Made by a program: the position numbers and the translations under genes. A stretch of DNA of 64,000 nucleotides from LMUY01 sp964244655 (GTDB taxonomy: Bacteria; Pseudomonadota; Alphaproteobacteria; Acetobacterales; Acetobacteraceae): contig CAXTJU010000004.1 of assembly GCA_964244655.1 (NCBI GenBank), positions 20,608-84,607 of the forward strand. The letters run 5' to 3'. Below, piece by piece: positions 36,627 to 47,350 of this stretch (positions are counted from its first letter, which is position 1; every line of letters begins with the position of its first letter). The notes beneath the pieces were generated by a model that was not told where the DNA came from, did not search any database, and was given only the letters and a program-made list of their open reading frames with translations.

Positions 36627-36845
36627 ATGAAGACCATGATCGCCGTCGCTGCCGTCCTCGCCGTCTCCTTCGCGGCGCTGCCGCAATCCGCCCACGCCAT
36701 CGGCTGCGCGTCAGGCGCCGCCGTGGGCGGGGTCGGCGGCCACATGGCCGGAAATCATGCCGTGCTGGGCGCCGCGGCGGGTTGCGCCGTGGGCCACCAT
36801 GAGGCCAAGAAGAAGGCTGCGGCGCAGGCCCAGCCCGCGCAGTAA
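36627..36845 (+). CDS. Small secreted glycine-zipper protein 1
   Basis: 72 residues. The Sec signal is MKTMIAVAAVLAVSFAALPQ with cleavage near AHA. The mature part is a glycine zipper (IGCASGAAVGGVGGHMAG and AVLGAAAGCAVGHHEAKK) with two Cys and several His, ending in an AQ-rich tail. It is closely similar to the next gene. AGGAG precedes the ATG by 7 bases. Probably outer-membrane- or envelope-associated; function unknown. Confidence 0.8.
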   Translation: MKTMIAVAAVLAVSFAALPQSAHAIGCASGAAVGGVGGHMAGNHAVLGAAAGCAVGHHEAKKKAAAQAQPAQ

Positions 36846-36873
36846 TCCTCCCTCCCAAATCCGGAGCCTATCC

Positions 36874-37128
36874 ATGAAGTCTCTTCTCGCTTTCGCCATG
36901 CTGGTCACCGCCGGCTCGGCCATGCTGCCGCGCCAGGCCGAGGCGATCGGCTGCCTGTCAGGCGCCGCGGTCGGCGGGGTGGGCGGCCACTATGCCGGCC
37001 ACCACGCCATCCTCGGCGCAGCGGCTGGATGCGCCATCGGCCATCACGCGGCGGTCGTGCGCCGCCGCAACGCGGCGGCCGCGGCGCAGCAGCAGCAGAG
37101 CGGCTACCAGCAAAACACAGCCCAGTAG
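36874..37128 (+). CDS. Small secreted glycine-zipper protein 2, tandem paralogue
   Basis: 84 residues. Signal peptide MKSLLAFAMLVTAGSAMLPR to about EA, then IGCLSGAAVGGVGGHYAG and AILGAAAGCAIGHHAAVVRR, nearly the same zipper as the preceding gene, with an added basic segment and a Q-rich end (AAAAAQQQQSGYQQ). The ribosome site GGAG is in the same place. A tandem duplication, with divergence mainly in the signal and tail. Confidence 0.8.
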   Translation: MKSLLAFAMLVTAGSAMLPRQAEAIGCLSGAAVGGVGGHYAGHHAILGAAAGCAIGHHAAVVRRRNAAAAAQQQQSGYQQNTAQ

Positions 37129-37147
37129 CACCTCAAGGGAAGCAAGG

Positions 37148-37195
37148 CGGGGCTCTGCCCCGAGCCCCGCCAGAGGACGAGGTCCTCTGGACTCC
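37148..37195 (+). repeat. Composite repeat, short copy
   Basis: GGCGGGGCTCTGCCCCG (from 37147) is followed by AGCCCCGCCAGAGGACGAGG and TCCTCTGGACTCCTGG: the outer palindrome and the CAGAGGAC...GTCCTCTG palindrome of the composite repeat, without the central part. It lies between convergent genes and could act as a two-way terminator. Confidence 0.75.
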
Positions 37196-37224
37196 TGGCT
37201 GTTAGGATCAAGGGCTGGAGGCGG

Positions 37225-38367
37225 TTACGCCGCTTCCAGCACCCCTCCCATCTCGGCCAGCTTCTCGAGGTGGCTGTCGGCGTCGCCGAACATCAGCTCG
37301 ATCATCGACATGCGCTTGAAGTGGTGGCCGACCATGTACTCCATGGTCACGCCGATACCGCCGTGAAGCTGGATCGCCTCCTGGCCCAGCTTGCGGCCGG
37401 AACGCCCGATCTGCACCTTCGCCGCCGCCGCCGCCTTGTGGCGCTCCACCGCGTCGTCCTCATCCGCCATCATCGTCGCCAGCAGCGCCATGGAGCGGGC
37501 CTGCTCCAGCAGCACGTACATGTCCACCGCCCGGTGCTGCAACGCCTGGAAGTCGCCGATGGCGCGGCCGAACTGCTTGCGCTGCTTCATGTAGTCGATG
37601 GTGCTGGCATGCATGGACTCCATGATCCCGACCGCCTCGGCGGCCAGGAAGGCAAGCGCCTCGTCCACCACGCGCTCCACGACGGGCAGCGCGCCCGCCG
37701 GGTCGCCGAGCGGAACGCCGGTGGCGCCGGCCAGCGACACCTCGGCGGCATGCAGCCCGTCCTGCGTCGGGTAGCCGCGCACGGAGACGCCCTCGCTCGG
37801 CACATCGACCAGGAACAGGCCGATGCCCGCGCGGTCCCGCGTGCTCCCGGCGGTGCGGGCGGTCACCAGCAGCTTGTTGGCGGTGTCGCCGTGCAGCACA
37901 ACGCCCTTCTCGCCTTCCAGCCGCCAGCGCGCTCCCTCCTGCCGCGCGATGGTGGACACGTTGTGCAGCTCGTAGCGGGATTGCCGCTCCACGTGCGCGA
38001 AGGCCAGCAACAGCTCCCCGGCGGCCACCTGGCCCAGCAGTTCCGCTTGCATCGCCGGGTCGGCGGCGCGGCGGATCAGGCCGCCGCCGAGCACGACGGT
38101 GGCAAGATACGGCTCCACCACCAGGGCGCGGCCGAACGCCTCGGCCACGATCATGCTCTCGACGGGGCCGCCGCCGAAGCCGCCCAGTTCCTCGGAGAAC
38201 GGCAGGCCGAGCAGCCCCAGCTCGGCGAACTGCGCCCACATGGCCCGGCTCCAGCCGCCGGGTTCGGCCATGAAGCCGCGGCGCTGGTCGAAGCCGTACT
38301 TGTCGGCGATGAGGCGGTCCACGCTGTCCTTGAGCAGGCGCTGGTCGTCGTTCAGGTCGAAATCCAT
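37225..38367 (-). CDS. pimD: Acyl-CoA dehydrogenase, PimD-like (pimeloyl-CoA dehydrogenase small subunit)
   Basis: FAD enzyme of beta-oxidation, 380 residues. It begins MDFDLNDDQRLLKDSVDRLI and has LPFSEELGGFGGGPVESMIV and a C-terminal QLHGGIGVTMEYMVGHHFKR. Last gene of a ten-gene leftward operon. The neighbouring dehydrogenase is probably its partner: PimC and PimD of Rhodopseudomonas are described as large and small subunits of one enzyme. The catalytic Glu is not obvious in the expected C-terminal place, in keeping with a partner-dependent subunit (inference). Confidence 0.88.
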   Translation of the reverse strand: MDFDLNDDQRLLKDSVDRLIADKYGFDQRRGFMAEPGGWSRAMWAQFAELGLLGLPFSEELGGFGGGPVESMIVAEAFGRALVVEPYLATVVLGGGLIRRAADPAMQAELLGQVAAGELLLAFAHVERQSRYELHNVSTIARQEGARWRLEGEKGVVLHGDTANKLLVTARTAGSTRDRAGIGLFLVDVPSEGVSVRGYPTQDGLHAAEVSLAGATGVPLGDPAGALPVVERVVDEALAFLAAEAVGIMESMHASTIDYMKQRKQFGRAIGDFQALQHRAVDMYVLLEQARSMALLATMMADEDDAVERHKAAAAAKVQIGRSGRKLGQEAIQLHGGIGVTMEYMVGHHFKRMSMIELMFGDADSHLEKLAEMGGVLEAA

Positions 38368-38388
38368 GAGGCCTCGCTCGTTGGGAAG

Positions 38389-38409
38389 CCCTCTCCCACA
38401 GGGAGAGGG
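38389..38409. repeat. CCCTCTCCC hairpin between dehydrogenase genes
   Basis: CCCTCTCCC (38389-38397), ACA, GGGAGAGGG (38401-38409): a perfect 9-bp hairpin with 3-base loop, 8 bases downstream of the pimC-like stop. A member of the family at 12449, 63093 and 63172. It could stabilise the upstream mRNA or thin out expression of the last gene. Confidence 0.8.
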
Positions 38410-38416
38410 AGATGGT

Positions 38417-39625
38417 TCAGAACCCGAGGATCGCCTTGGCCACGATGTTGCGCTGGATCTCGTTCGAGCCGCCGTAGATCGAGACCTTGCGCCAGTTGAA
38501 GTAGGTCGGCGCCGCTTCGGCCGCGTAGTCCGGGCCGATCGACATCGGGTCGTTGTCGCCCTCCGGCCCCACCTCGGCGCTGTACGGCATGGCGTACGGC
38601 CCCACCAGGTCCATCAGCAGCTCGGTCGTCGCCTGCTGAATCTCGGAGCCCTTGATCTTGAGGATCGAGCTGGCCGGGTTCGGCTTGCCGTGCTTGTTGT
38701 GCCGGTCGCTGGCCACCACGCGCAACTGCGTCATCTCCAGCGCGCGCAACTCGATCTCCACGGCGGTCAGCTTCTCGCGGAAGTGGCGGTCCTCGATCAT
38801 CGGCTTGTCGCCGACCCGCTCCAGCTTGGCCAGTTCGCGCAGCCGCATCAGCCGCGCCTTGGACACGCCGACGCGGGCGATGCCGACGCGCTCGTTGCCG
38901 AGCAGGAACTTGGCGTAGTCCCACCCCTTGTTCTCCTCGCCAACCAGGTTCTCCGCCGGCACGCGTACCTCGTCGAACCAGACCTCGTTCACCTCATGGC
39001 CGCCGTCGATGGTCTGGATCGGGCGCACGGTGATGCCCGGCGTCTTCATGTCGATCAGGATGAAGGAGATGCCCTCCTGCCGCTTGGCCGCCGCCGGGTC
39101 GGTGCGGCACAGGCAGAAGATCCAGTCGGCATACTGCGCGAGCGTGGTCCAGGTCTTCTGGCCGTTGACCACCCACTCGTCGCCCTCGCGCCGCGCGGTG
39201 CAGCGCAGGCTGGCGAGGTCGGACCCGGCGCCGGGCTCGGAGAAGCCCTGGCACCACCAGATGTCCAGGTTCGCGGTGGCGGGCAGGAAGCGCTGCTTCT
39301 GCGCCTCGCTGCCGAACTGCGCGATCACCGGGCCAACCATCGAGGTGTTGAACGCGAGCGGCGCGGGCACGGAGGCGGTCTGCATCTCGTCCAGCCAGAT
39401 GTAGGACTGCACGCTGGTCCAATCCTTGCCGCCCCACGCCACCGGCCAGTGCGGCACGGCGATGCCGGCCTTGTTCATGGCCTGCTGGGTGATCACCAGG
39501 TCCTGCTTGGAGACGTGCTCACCCTTGCCGGCCTTGTGGCGGATGTCGGCGGGAATCTCGTTGCGGAAGAAGTCGCGCATCTCCTGGCGGAAGCTGCGCT
39601 CTTCAGCGGTGAAGCTCAGGTCCAT
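38417..39625 (-). CDS. pimC: Acyl-CoA dehydrogenase, PimC-like (pimeloyl-CoA dehydrogenase large subunit)
   Basis: 402 residues, FAD-dependent. MDLSFTAEERSFRQEMRDFF at the start; FAD/substrate motif WWCQGFSEPGAGSDLASL near residue 128; QKTWTTLAQYADWIFCL; C-terminal IYGGSNEIQRNIVAKAILG, the usual acyl-CoA dehydrogenase end. Together with the following gene it resembles the large and small subunits of pimeloyl-CoA dehydrogenase. ATG 39623-39625. A composite-repeat copy separates it from the thiolase gene. Confidence 0.9.
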   Translation of the reverse strand: MDLSFTAEERSFRQEMRDFFRNEIPADIRHKAGKGEHVSKQDLVITQQAMNKAGIAVPHWPVAWGGKDWTSVQSYIWLDEMQTASVPAPLAFNTSMVGPVIAQFGSEAQKQRFLPATANLDIWWCQGFSEPGAGSDLASLRCTARREGDEWVVNGQKTWTTLAQYADWIFCLCRTDPAAAKRQEGISFILIDMKTPGITVRPIQTIDGGHEVNEVWFDEVRVPAENLVGEENKGWDYAKFLLGNERVGIARVGVSKARLMRLRELAKLERVGDKPMIEDRHFREKLTAVEIELRALEMTQLRVVASDRHNKHGKPNPASSILKIKGSEIQQATTELLMDLVGPYAMPYSAEVGPEGDNDPMSIGPDYAAEAAPTYFNWRKVSIYGGSNEIQRNIVAKAILGF

Positions 39626-39649
39626 GGTGTCGGCTCCCTTCCTTGAAGG

Positions 39650-39695
39650 CCAGGGCGCTGCCCCGGACCCGGGAGGGGACGGTCGTCCCCTCCAC
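39650..39695 (-). repeat. Composite repeat, short divergent copy
   Basis: CCAGGGCGCTGCCCCGG followed by ACCCGGGAGGGGACGGTCG and TCCCCTCCACCCCTTTAG. The GGGGAC...GTCCCC palindrome and outer arms of the composite repeat are recognisable. It fills the 74-base gap between two co-directional genes of the operon. Confidence 0.65.
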
Positions 39696-39699
39696 CCCT

Positions 39700-40884
39700 T
39701 TAGTTGATGATCTCGAACAGGCCGGCCGCCCCCTGGCCGCCGCCGATGCACATGGTCACGACAGCGTGCTTGACACCCCGCCGCCGCCCTTCGATCAACG
39801 CATGGCCCGCCATCCGCGCCCCGCTCATGCCGTACGGGTGGCCGATCGAGATCGAGCCGCCATCCACGTTCAGCTTGTCGTTTGGGATGCCCAGCCGGTC
39901 GCGGCAATACAGCACCTGGCTGGCGAACGCCTCGTTCAGCTCCCACAGGTCGATGTCCTCGACCGTGAGCCCCTTGCGCTCCAGCAGCCGCGGGATGGCA
40001 TAGACCGGGCCGATGCCCATCTCGTCCGGGTCGCACCCCGCGGTCGCATAGCCGCGGAAGATGCCGAGCGGGGTCAGCCCCAGCCGCTGCGCCGCTTCCA
40101 TGGACATCATCACGCAGGCGGACGCGCCGTCGCTCAGCTGGCTGGCGTTGCCGGCGGTGATGAACTGGTCTTCGCCGCGCACCGGCTTCAGCTTGGCCAA
40201 CCCCTCCAGCGTCGTCTCCGGCCGGTTGCACTCGTCGGAGGTGAGCGTCACCTGCTCCTGGCTCACCGCCTTGGTCGCCTTGTCCACCACCTCCTTGGTG
40301 ACGGTCATCGGCACGATCTCCTCGGACAGCCGGCCGGCCTGCTGCGCGGCGGCGGTGCGGCGCTGGCTTTCCAGCGAGTACTCGTCCTGCGCCTGCCGGC
40401 TGATGCCGTAGCGGGACGCCACGATGTCCGCTGTCTCGATCATCGGCATGTACACGTCGGGATGGTGCTCCAGCAGCCATTCGTCGCGGTAGTGGAACTG
40501 GTTCATGTGCATCTGCACCAGGCTGATCGATTCCAGCCCGCCCGCCACCGCCACCGGCGCGCCGTCGTTCAGGATGCGCCCGGCGGCCAGCGCCATCGCC
40601 TGCAAGCCGGAGGAGCAGAACCGGTTGACCGTCATGGCGGAGGCGGTGGTTGGGATGCCGGCGCGGATCGCGGCCTGGCGGGCGATGTTGCCGCCGGTGG
40701 CGCCCTCCGGGTTGGCGCAGCCCATCACCACGTCCTCCACGGTCGCCGGGTCGATGCCGGCGCGGTCCAGCGCGGCGCGGATGGCGTGGCCGCCGAGGTC
40801 CGCGCCGTGGGTGAGGTTGAACGCGCCGCGCTGCGCCTTGCCGATCGGCGTGCGGGCGGTGGAGACGATCACGGCTTCGGTCAT
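39700..40884 (-). CDS. Thiolase (acetyl-CoA acyltransferase), PimB-like
   Basis: 394 residues. Cleaves 3-ketoacyl-CoA with CoA in the last step of beta-oxidation. Nucleophile Cys in VNRFCSSGLQAMA near residue 88; NEAFASQ; His in SISIGHPYGMSGARM; second Cys in MCIGGGQGAAGLF. This is the degradative type by context. The ATG overlaps the ligase stop by 4 bases (ATGA). Confidence 0.93.
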   Translation of the reverse strand: MTEAVIVSTARTPIGKAQRGAFNLTHGADLGGHAIRAALDRAGIDPATVEDVVMGCANPEGATGGNIARQAAIRAGIPTTASAMTVNRFCSSGLQAMALAAGRILNDGAPVAVAGGLESISLVQMHMNQFHYRDEWLLEHHPDVYMPMIETADIVASRYGISRQAQDEYSLESQRRTAAAQQAGRLSEEIVPMTVTKEVVDKATKAVSQEQVTLTSDECNRPETTLEGLAKLKPVRGEDQFITAGNASQLSDGASACVMMSMEAAQRLGLTPLGIFRGYATAGCDPDEMGIGPVYAIPRLLERKGLTVEDIDLWELNEAFASQVLYCRDRLGIPNDKLNVDGGSISIGHPYGMSGARMAGHALIEGRRRGVKHAVVTMCIGGGQGAAGLFEIIN

Positions 40885-42559
40885 GCGGTCGCGGCCTTCA
40901 TCTGTTCGGGCGGGCGGGTGCGCTCCTCGTCGGCCAGCTCCTTGCGGGACAGCTTGCCGACGGCGGTGCGGGGCAGGGATTCGCGGAACTCCACGGCGGC
41001 CGGCAACTCGTGGCGGCCCAGCTTGTCGGCCAGGAAGCCGCGCAGCTCCTCCAGCGTGAACGGCTCGGCGCCATCCCGCAACTTGATGAACACCTTGGCC
41101 GACTGGCCGCGATAGGCGTCCGGGATGCCGATGGCGGTGCACTCCTCGACGGCGGCGTGCTCGTACACCGCGTCCTCGATCATGCGGGGATACACGTTGA
41201 AGCCGCCGGAGATGATCATGTCCTTCTTGCGGTCCACGATCGAGAAGCTGCCGGCCGCGTCCATCACGCCCACGTCGCCGGTGAGCAGGAAGCCATCGAC
41301 GATCGCCGTCGCGGTCTCCTCCGGACGGTTCCAGTAGCCCGCGGTGACGTTGGGGCCGCGGATGGCCAGCTCCCCCACCTCGCCCTGCGCCAGGCGGCGG
41401 CGCGGGTCCGCCAGGTCCACGACGATGATCTCGATGCCGGGCAGCGGCACGCCGATCAGCCCCGGGCTCATCGCCGCCCCCGGGCTGAGATGCGTGCCGG
41501 AGGAGCAGGTCTCAGTCATGCCCCAGCCGCCGCCCACCCGCCGCCCGGTCAGCCCCTCGAACCGGCGCGCCACCTCCACGGGCAGCGTGGCCCCGCCGCA
41601 GCTGGCGCTGCGCAGGGAGGCCAGGTTGCGGCGGTCGAGGTCGGGCTGCGCGGCCAAGGCGATGAACATCGTGGGCACGCCGGGCAGGCTGGTGGCGCCG
41701 TGGCGCTCGATGTCGTTCAGCACCTGCGCCGCGTCAAAGCGCAGCCGCAGCAGGATGGCGACGCCTTCGGCCAGGCAGCGCAGCATCACCGCGACCAGCG
41801 CGTAGATGTGGAACAGCGGCAGGATGCCGATCACCCGGTCGCCCTCGCGCGACTTCAGCCCGATCCCGTCGAACCAGGCGGCATAGATGGCGGCCGCCGC
41901 CGTCAGGTTCGCGTGGGTCAGCATGGCGGCGCGCGGCAGCCCCGTGGTGCCGCCGGTGTATTGCAGCACCGCCAGGTCGCCGGGCTCCGCCGGGGGCCAC
42001 GCACCGGACGGCGGGCCGGCCGATAGGGCGGCGAAGGTCACCGCCCGCGCATCCGCCGGCAGCGGCGCCGTGGGCGGCCCGGCGCCGAACGCCGCGTCCT
42101 CACCCACGATCAGGTGGTCCAGCAACCCGTCGGCCAGCAGAACGGCGGCCTGGGGCAGCATGGCGGCCAGGTCGGTCGCCACCATCACCCGGGCGCCGCT
42201 GTCCGCCAGCTTGCGGGCCAGGGCGCGCGGCGGGTCGAGCGGGCTGAGGTGCACCACCCGCGCGCCGGCCCGCAGCACGGCGAAGAAGCTGATCGGGTGA
42301 TACGGCGTGTTCGGCAGGAACAGCGCCACCGACTGCCCCGGCCCCACGCCCAGCCGCTGCAACCCGGCGGCGGCGGCATCCACCCGCGCGCCGAACTCCT
42401 GGAAGCTGATCTCCTGGCCGCGGAACTCGATGTAGGTCCGCCCGGCATGCTGCGCCACCGCCCGGTCCAGCAGCTGCGGCAGGGTCGAGACGGGGATCGG
42501 CGCGTCCCAGGCCAGGCCCGGCGGGTAGGATCCCTCCCAGGCGAACGGGCGCGCGTCCA

Positions 42560-42560
<1 letters not shown>
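40881..42560 (-). CDS. Acyl-CoA ligase (AMP-binding), PimA-like, with altered ATP loop
   Basis: 559 residues. Activates an acid to its CoA ester. The ATP loop reads YTGGTTGLPRAAMLTHANL, whereas most relatives have PKGA; the Lys is replaced by Arg and the Gly by Ala, while the rest is intact (GWGMTETCSSGTHLS, TGDVGVMDAAG, DRKKDMIISGGFNVYP, catalytic Lys in RTAVGKLSRKEL). Family members with PRAA probably exist and remain active, but this could not be checked. Starts one base into the previous stop (TGATG). Confidence 0.9.
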
Positions 42561-44629
<2,069 letters not shown>

Positions 44630-44631
44630 CG

Positions 44632-45324
44632 TCAAACCTCCAACCATTCGCGCCGCACGCCGGCGTCCGCGGCCAGCTCGGCGGGCGTGCCCTCGAACAC
44701 CACCCGGCCGTGCCCCATCACATAAACCCGCTGCGAGATGGCCAGCGCAATCGCCAGCTTCTGCTCCACCAGCAGGATCGTCGTGCCGCGCGCCGCCACC
44801 GCCTGCAACAGCTCGCGCACCCGGTCCACCATCATGGGCGCCAGGCCCTCGGTCGGCTCGTCCACCATCAGCAGCGCGGGACTGCCCATCAGGGTGCGGC
44901 ACATCGCCAGCATCTGCTGCTCGCCGCCGGACAGCGCCCCGGCGGGAGCGGCGGCGCGCTCCTCCAGCCGGGGGAACAGCGCGTAGGCGTCCGCCAAGCC
45001 GAACGGCTGGCCCGGGCCCTTCTTCTCGCCCAGCAGCAGGTTCTGCAGCGTGGAGAGGTCCGGAAAGATCGCGCGGTCCTCCGGCACGAAGCCCAGGCCG
45101 CGCCGCGCGATCAGGTGCGGCGGCAGCCGGCCGATGTCCTGCCCGTCGAACGCCACCCGCCCGCTGCGGACGACGCCGCCCATGATCGCCTTCAGCGTGG
45201 TGGACCGCCCCGCCCCGTTGCGCCCGAGCACCGCCACGATCTCGCCGCGGCCGACATGCAGGTCCACGCCGCGCAGCACCTGGCTCTTGCCGTACCAGGC
45301 GTCCAGGTCGTGCACGTCCAGCAT
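44632..45324 (-). CDS. livF: LivF-type ABC ATPase with Arg in the Walker A motif
   Basis: 230 residues. One of two ATPases of a branched-chain-type amino acid/carboxylate importer. Signature LSGGEQQMLAMCRTLM and Walker B LLMVDEPTEGLAP are normal, but Walker A reads GRNGAGRSTTLK: residue 40 is Arg (codon 45205-45207) in place of the near-invariant Lys. Such a change usually cripples ATP hydrolysis; see also livG. ATG at 45322-45324, with an upstream GTG also possible. Confidence 0.9.
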   Translation of the reverse strand: MLDVHDLDAWYGKSQVLRGVDLHVGRGEIVAVLGRNGAGRSTTLKAIMGGVVRSGRVAFDGQDIGRLPPHLIARRGLGFVPEDRAIFPDLSTLQNLLLGEKKGPGQPFGLADAYALFPRLEERAAAPAGALSGGEQQMLAMCRTLMGSPALLMVDEPTEGLAPMMVDRVRELLQAVAARGTTILLVEQKLAIALAISQRVYVMGHGRVVFEGTPAELAADAGVRREWLEV

Positions 45325-45335
45325 CGGCGCCACGC

Positions 45336-46094
45336 TCAGCACAGCGCGTCCGCCGCGGTGCCCAAATACGCGGCCCGCACCGCCGGGTGCCCCCGCACCG
45401 CGTCCGGCGGGCCGGAGGCGATCACCTGGCCGTCCGCCAGCACCGTGATGCGGTCCGCCAGGCCGAACACCACGCCGAGGTCGTGCTCGATCATCACCAG
45501 CGTGCGCCCCTCCGTGACCCGGCGGATCAACGCCACCGCCCGCTCGGTCTCGGCGTGGCTCATGCCGGCGGTGGGCTCGTCCAGCAGCACGGTCGCTGCC
45601 CCGCCCGCCACCGCCACGCCGATCTCCAGCGCGCGCTGGTCGGCGTAGGCCAGCGCGCCTGCCAGCGCGTCCCGCCGCGGCGCGAGCCCGGTCAGCTCCA
45701 GCATCTCCTCCGCCCGCGCGGTCAGCGGGCCGTAGCCGCCCACCGTGCGCCAGAACGTGCACCCGGCGCCCATCACCTGCATCGCCGCGTTGCGCAGGTT
45801 CTCGAACACCGTCATGCGCGGGAACAGCGAGGTGACCTGGAACGAGCGCGACAGCCCGCGCCGGCTGATGACGTGGGACGGCAGCCCGGTGATGTCCTGC
45901 CCGTGCAGCAGCACCTGCCCGCCGTCCGGCGCGTAACGCCCGCTGACCAGGTGGAAGAACGTGCTCTTGCCCGCGCCGTTCGGGCCGATCACCGCGTGCC
46001 GCTCCCCGGCGGCGACCTCCATGGTGATGCCCTTGATGATGGCGGTGGCGCCGAAGCTCTTGCGCAGGTCCCGGATGGCGAGCGCGGCCGTCAT
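45336..46094 (-). CDS. livG: LivG-type ABC ATPase with altered signature motif
   Basis: 252 residues. Walker A GPNGAGKSTFFHLVSG and Walker B ATVLLDEPTAGMS are good, but the signature reads ALAYADQRALEIGVAVA, where relatives have LSYGDQR or LSYGEQR: the central Gly is Ala. Since the LivG signature acts on the ATP bound by LivF's Walker A, both altered motifs may concern the same composite ATP site (inference). Overlaps livM by 4 bases (ATGA). Confidence 0.92.
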   Translation of the reverse strand: MTAALAIRDLRKSFGATAIIKGITMEVAAGERHAVIGPNGAGKSTFFHLVSGRYAPDGGQVLLHGQDITGLPSHVISRRGLSRSFQVTSLFPRMTVFENLRNAAMQVMGAGCTFWRTVGGYGPLTARAEEMLELTGLAPRRDALAGALAYADQRALEIGVAVAGGAATVLLDEPTAGMSHAETERAVALIRRVTEGRTLVMIEHDLGVVFGLADRITVLADGQVIASGPPDAVRGHPAVRAAYLGTAADALC

Positions 46095-47350
46095 GCCGCC
46101 GCCGCCTGCCAGGCCGACCGCGCCGCCGGCCAGCTGCGCCGCAGCCAGAGCGCGCCCACCAGCAGCGACACCACGCCGGCGGCCCAGGGCCAGGGCGCGT
46201 GCGGGTCCAGCCCGAACAGCAGCCCGTCAGACGCGCCGTTGCGCTCCGCCTGCAAGCGGAAGGCGAGTTCGGCCAGGAACACGGTGCCGGCCAGCGACAG
46301 CAACATCCCGGGCGCCTGCGCGGCATACGGCGGCAGCAGCGCCCCGAGCCGCCCGGCGCGGACGATGGAGGCGTGGGCAAGCAGGATGCCGGACAGCCCG
46401 CCCGGCGCCCAGACCACGGCGGCGATGAACAGCAGCCCGTCGTACAGCTGCCACGCATCCGTCACGGTCGAGAGCGCCACTTGCAGGAACACGATCAGGA
46501 TGGCCCCCAGCACCGGCCCCCAGAACGTGCCGACGCCGCCGATGAACGTCATCAGCAGCACCGCGCCGGAGGCGTCGGACGAGATGTTGGCGGAGGTGAC
46601 GATCTCGTCGTTCAGCGCCTGCAAGCCGCCCGCCACGCCCGCGAACAGCCCGGACAGGGCGAACACCAGGAAGCGGATGCGCGCCGGGTCGTAGCCGATG
46701 AAGCCGACCCGGTCCGCGTTGTCCCGCACCGCGTTGGCCAGGCGGCCGAGCGGGGTGCCGGTGTAGCGCCACATCAGGAAGGCGCAGGCCAAGGCCCAGC
46801 CGGCGATCAGGAAGTACACGTTGAGCTGGGGGCCGAAATCCAGCCCGAACAGCGCCGGGCCGTCCGAGCGGTCGCCGCTGATGCCTTCCTCGCCACCGAA
46901 CAGCGAGGGGAACATCAGCACGAAAGCCCCGGCAAGCTCAGCCAGCCCCAGCGTGATCATGGCGAACGCCGTCTCGCCGCGCCGCGTGGCCACCGCGCCG
47001 GCGAGCAGGGCGGCCGCCAGCCCCCCGGCCGCCCCCACCAGCGGCAGCAGCGGCGCCGGCATCCAGGCGCCCGCGCCGGCCGCGCGCATGGCGTGCATGG
47101 CCGCGAAGCCGCCGAAGCCGAGGAACACGGCATGGCCGAAATCCAGCATCCCGCCCTGCCCGAGCAGCATGTTGAACGACAGCGCGAACACGATGGCGAT
47201 GCCCATGCGGCACAGCAGGGACAAGCCGAAGCCGCTGGACAGGAGATAGGGTGCGACGATGGCGGCAGCGGCGGCCAGGAACCACGGCAGCGACGCCCGC
47301 AGGCTGGAGTGTTCCCGGCGCAGCGGAATGGCGGGGGCTGCGGCGCTCAT
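46091..47350 (-). CDS. livM: LivM-type ABC permease with long C-terminal extension
   Basis: 419 residues, versus about 320-350 for typical LivM. The core has LLCRMGIAIVFALSFNMLLG, GQGGMLDFGHAVFLGFGGF, the EAA-like ANAVRDNADRVGFIGYDP, and GGVGTFWGPVLGAILI. After about residue 325 there is an extra region with two more membrane segments (YAAQAPGMLLSLAGTVFLAEL; WPWAAGVVSLLVGALWL). Overlaps livH by 4 bases. Confidence 0.92.
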   Translation of the reverse strand: MSAAAPAIPLRREHSSLRASLPWFLAAAAAIVAPYLLSSGFGLSLLCRMGIAIVFALSFNMLLGQGGMLDFGHAVFLGFGGFAAMHAMRAAGAGAWMPAPLLPLVGAAGGLAAALLAGAVATRRGETAFAMITLGLAELAGAFVLMFPSLFGGEEGISGDRSDGPALFGLDFGPQLNVYFLIAGWALACAFLMWRYTGTPLGRLANAVRDNADRVGFIGYDPARIRFLVFALSGLFAGVAGGLQALNDEIVTSANISSDASGAVLLMTFIGGVGTFWGPVLGAILIVFLQVALSTVTDAWQLYDGLLFIAAVVWAPGGLSGILLAHASIVRAGRLGALLPPYAAQAPGMLLSLAGTVFLAELAFRLQAERNGASDGLLFGLDPHAPWPWAAGVVSLLVGALWLRRSWPAARSAWQAAAA

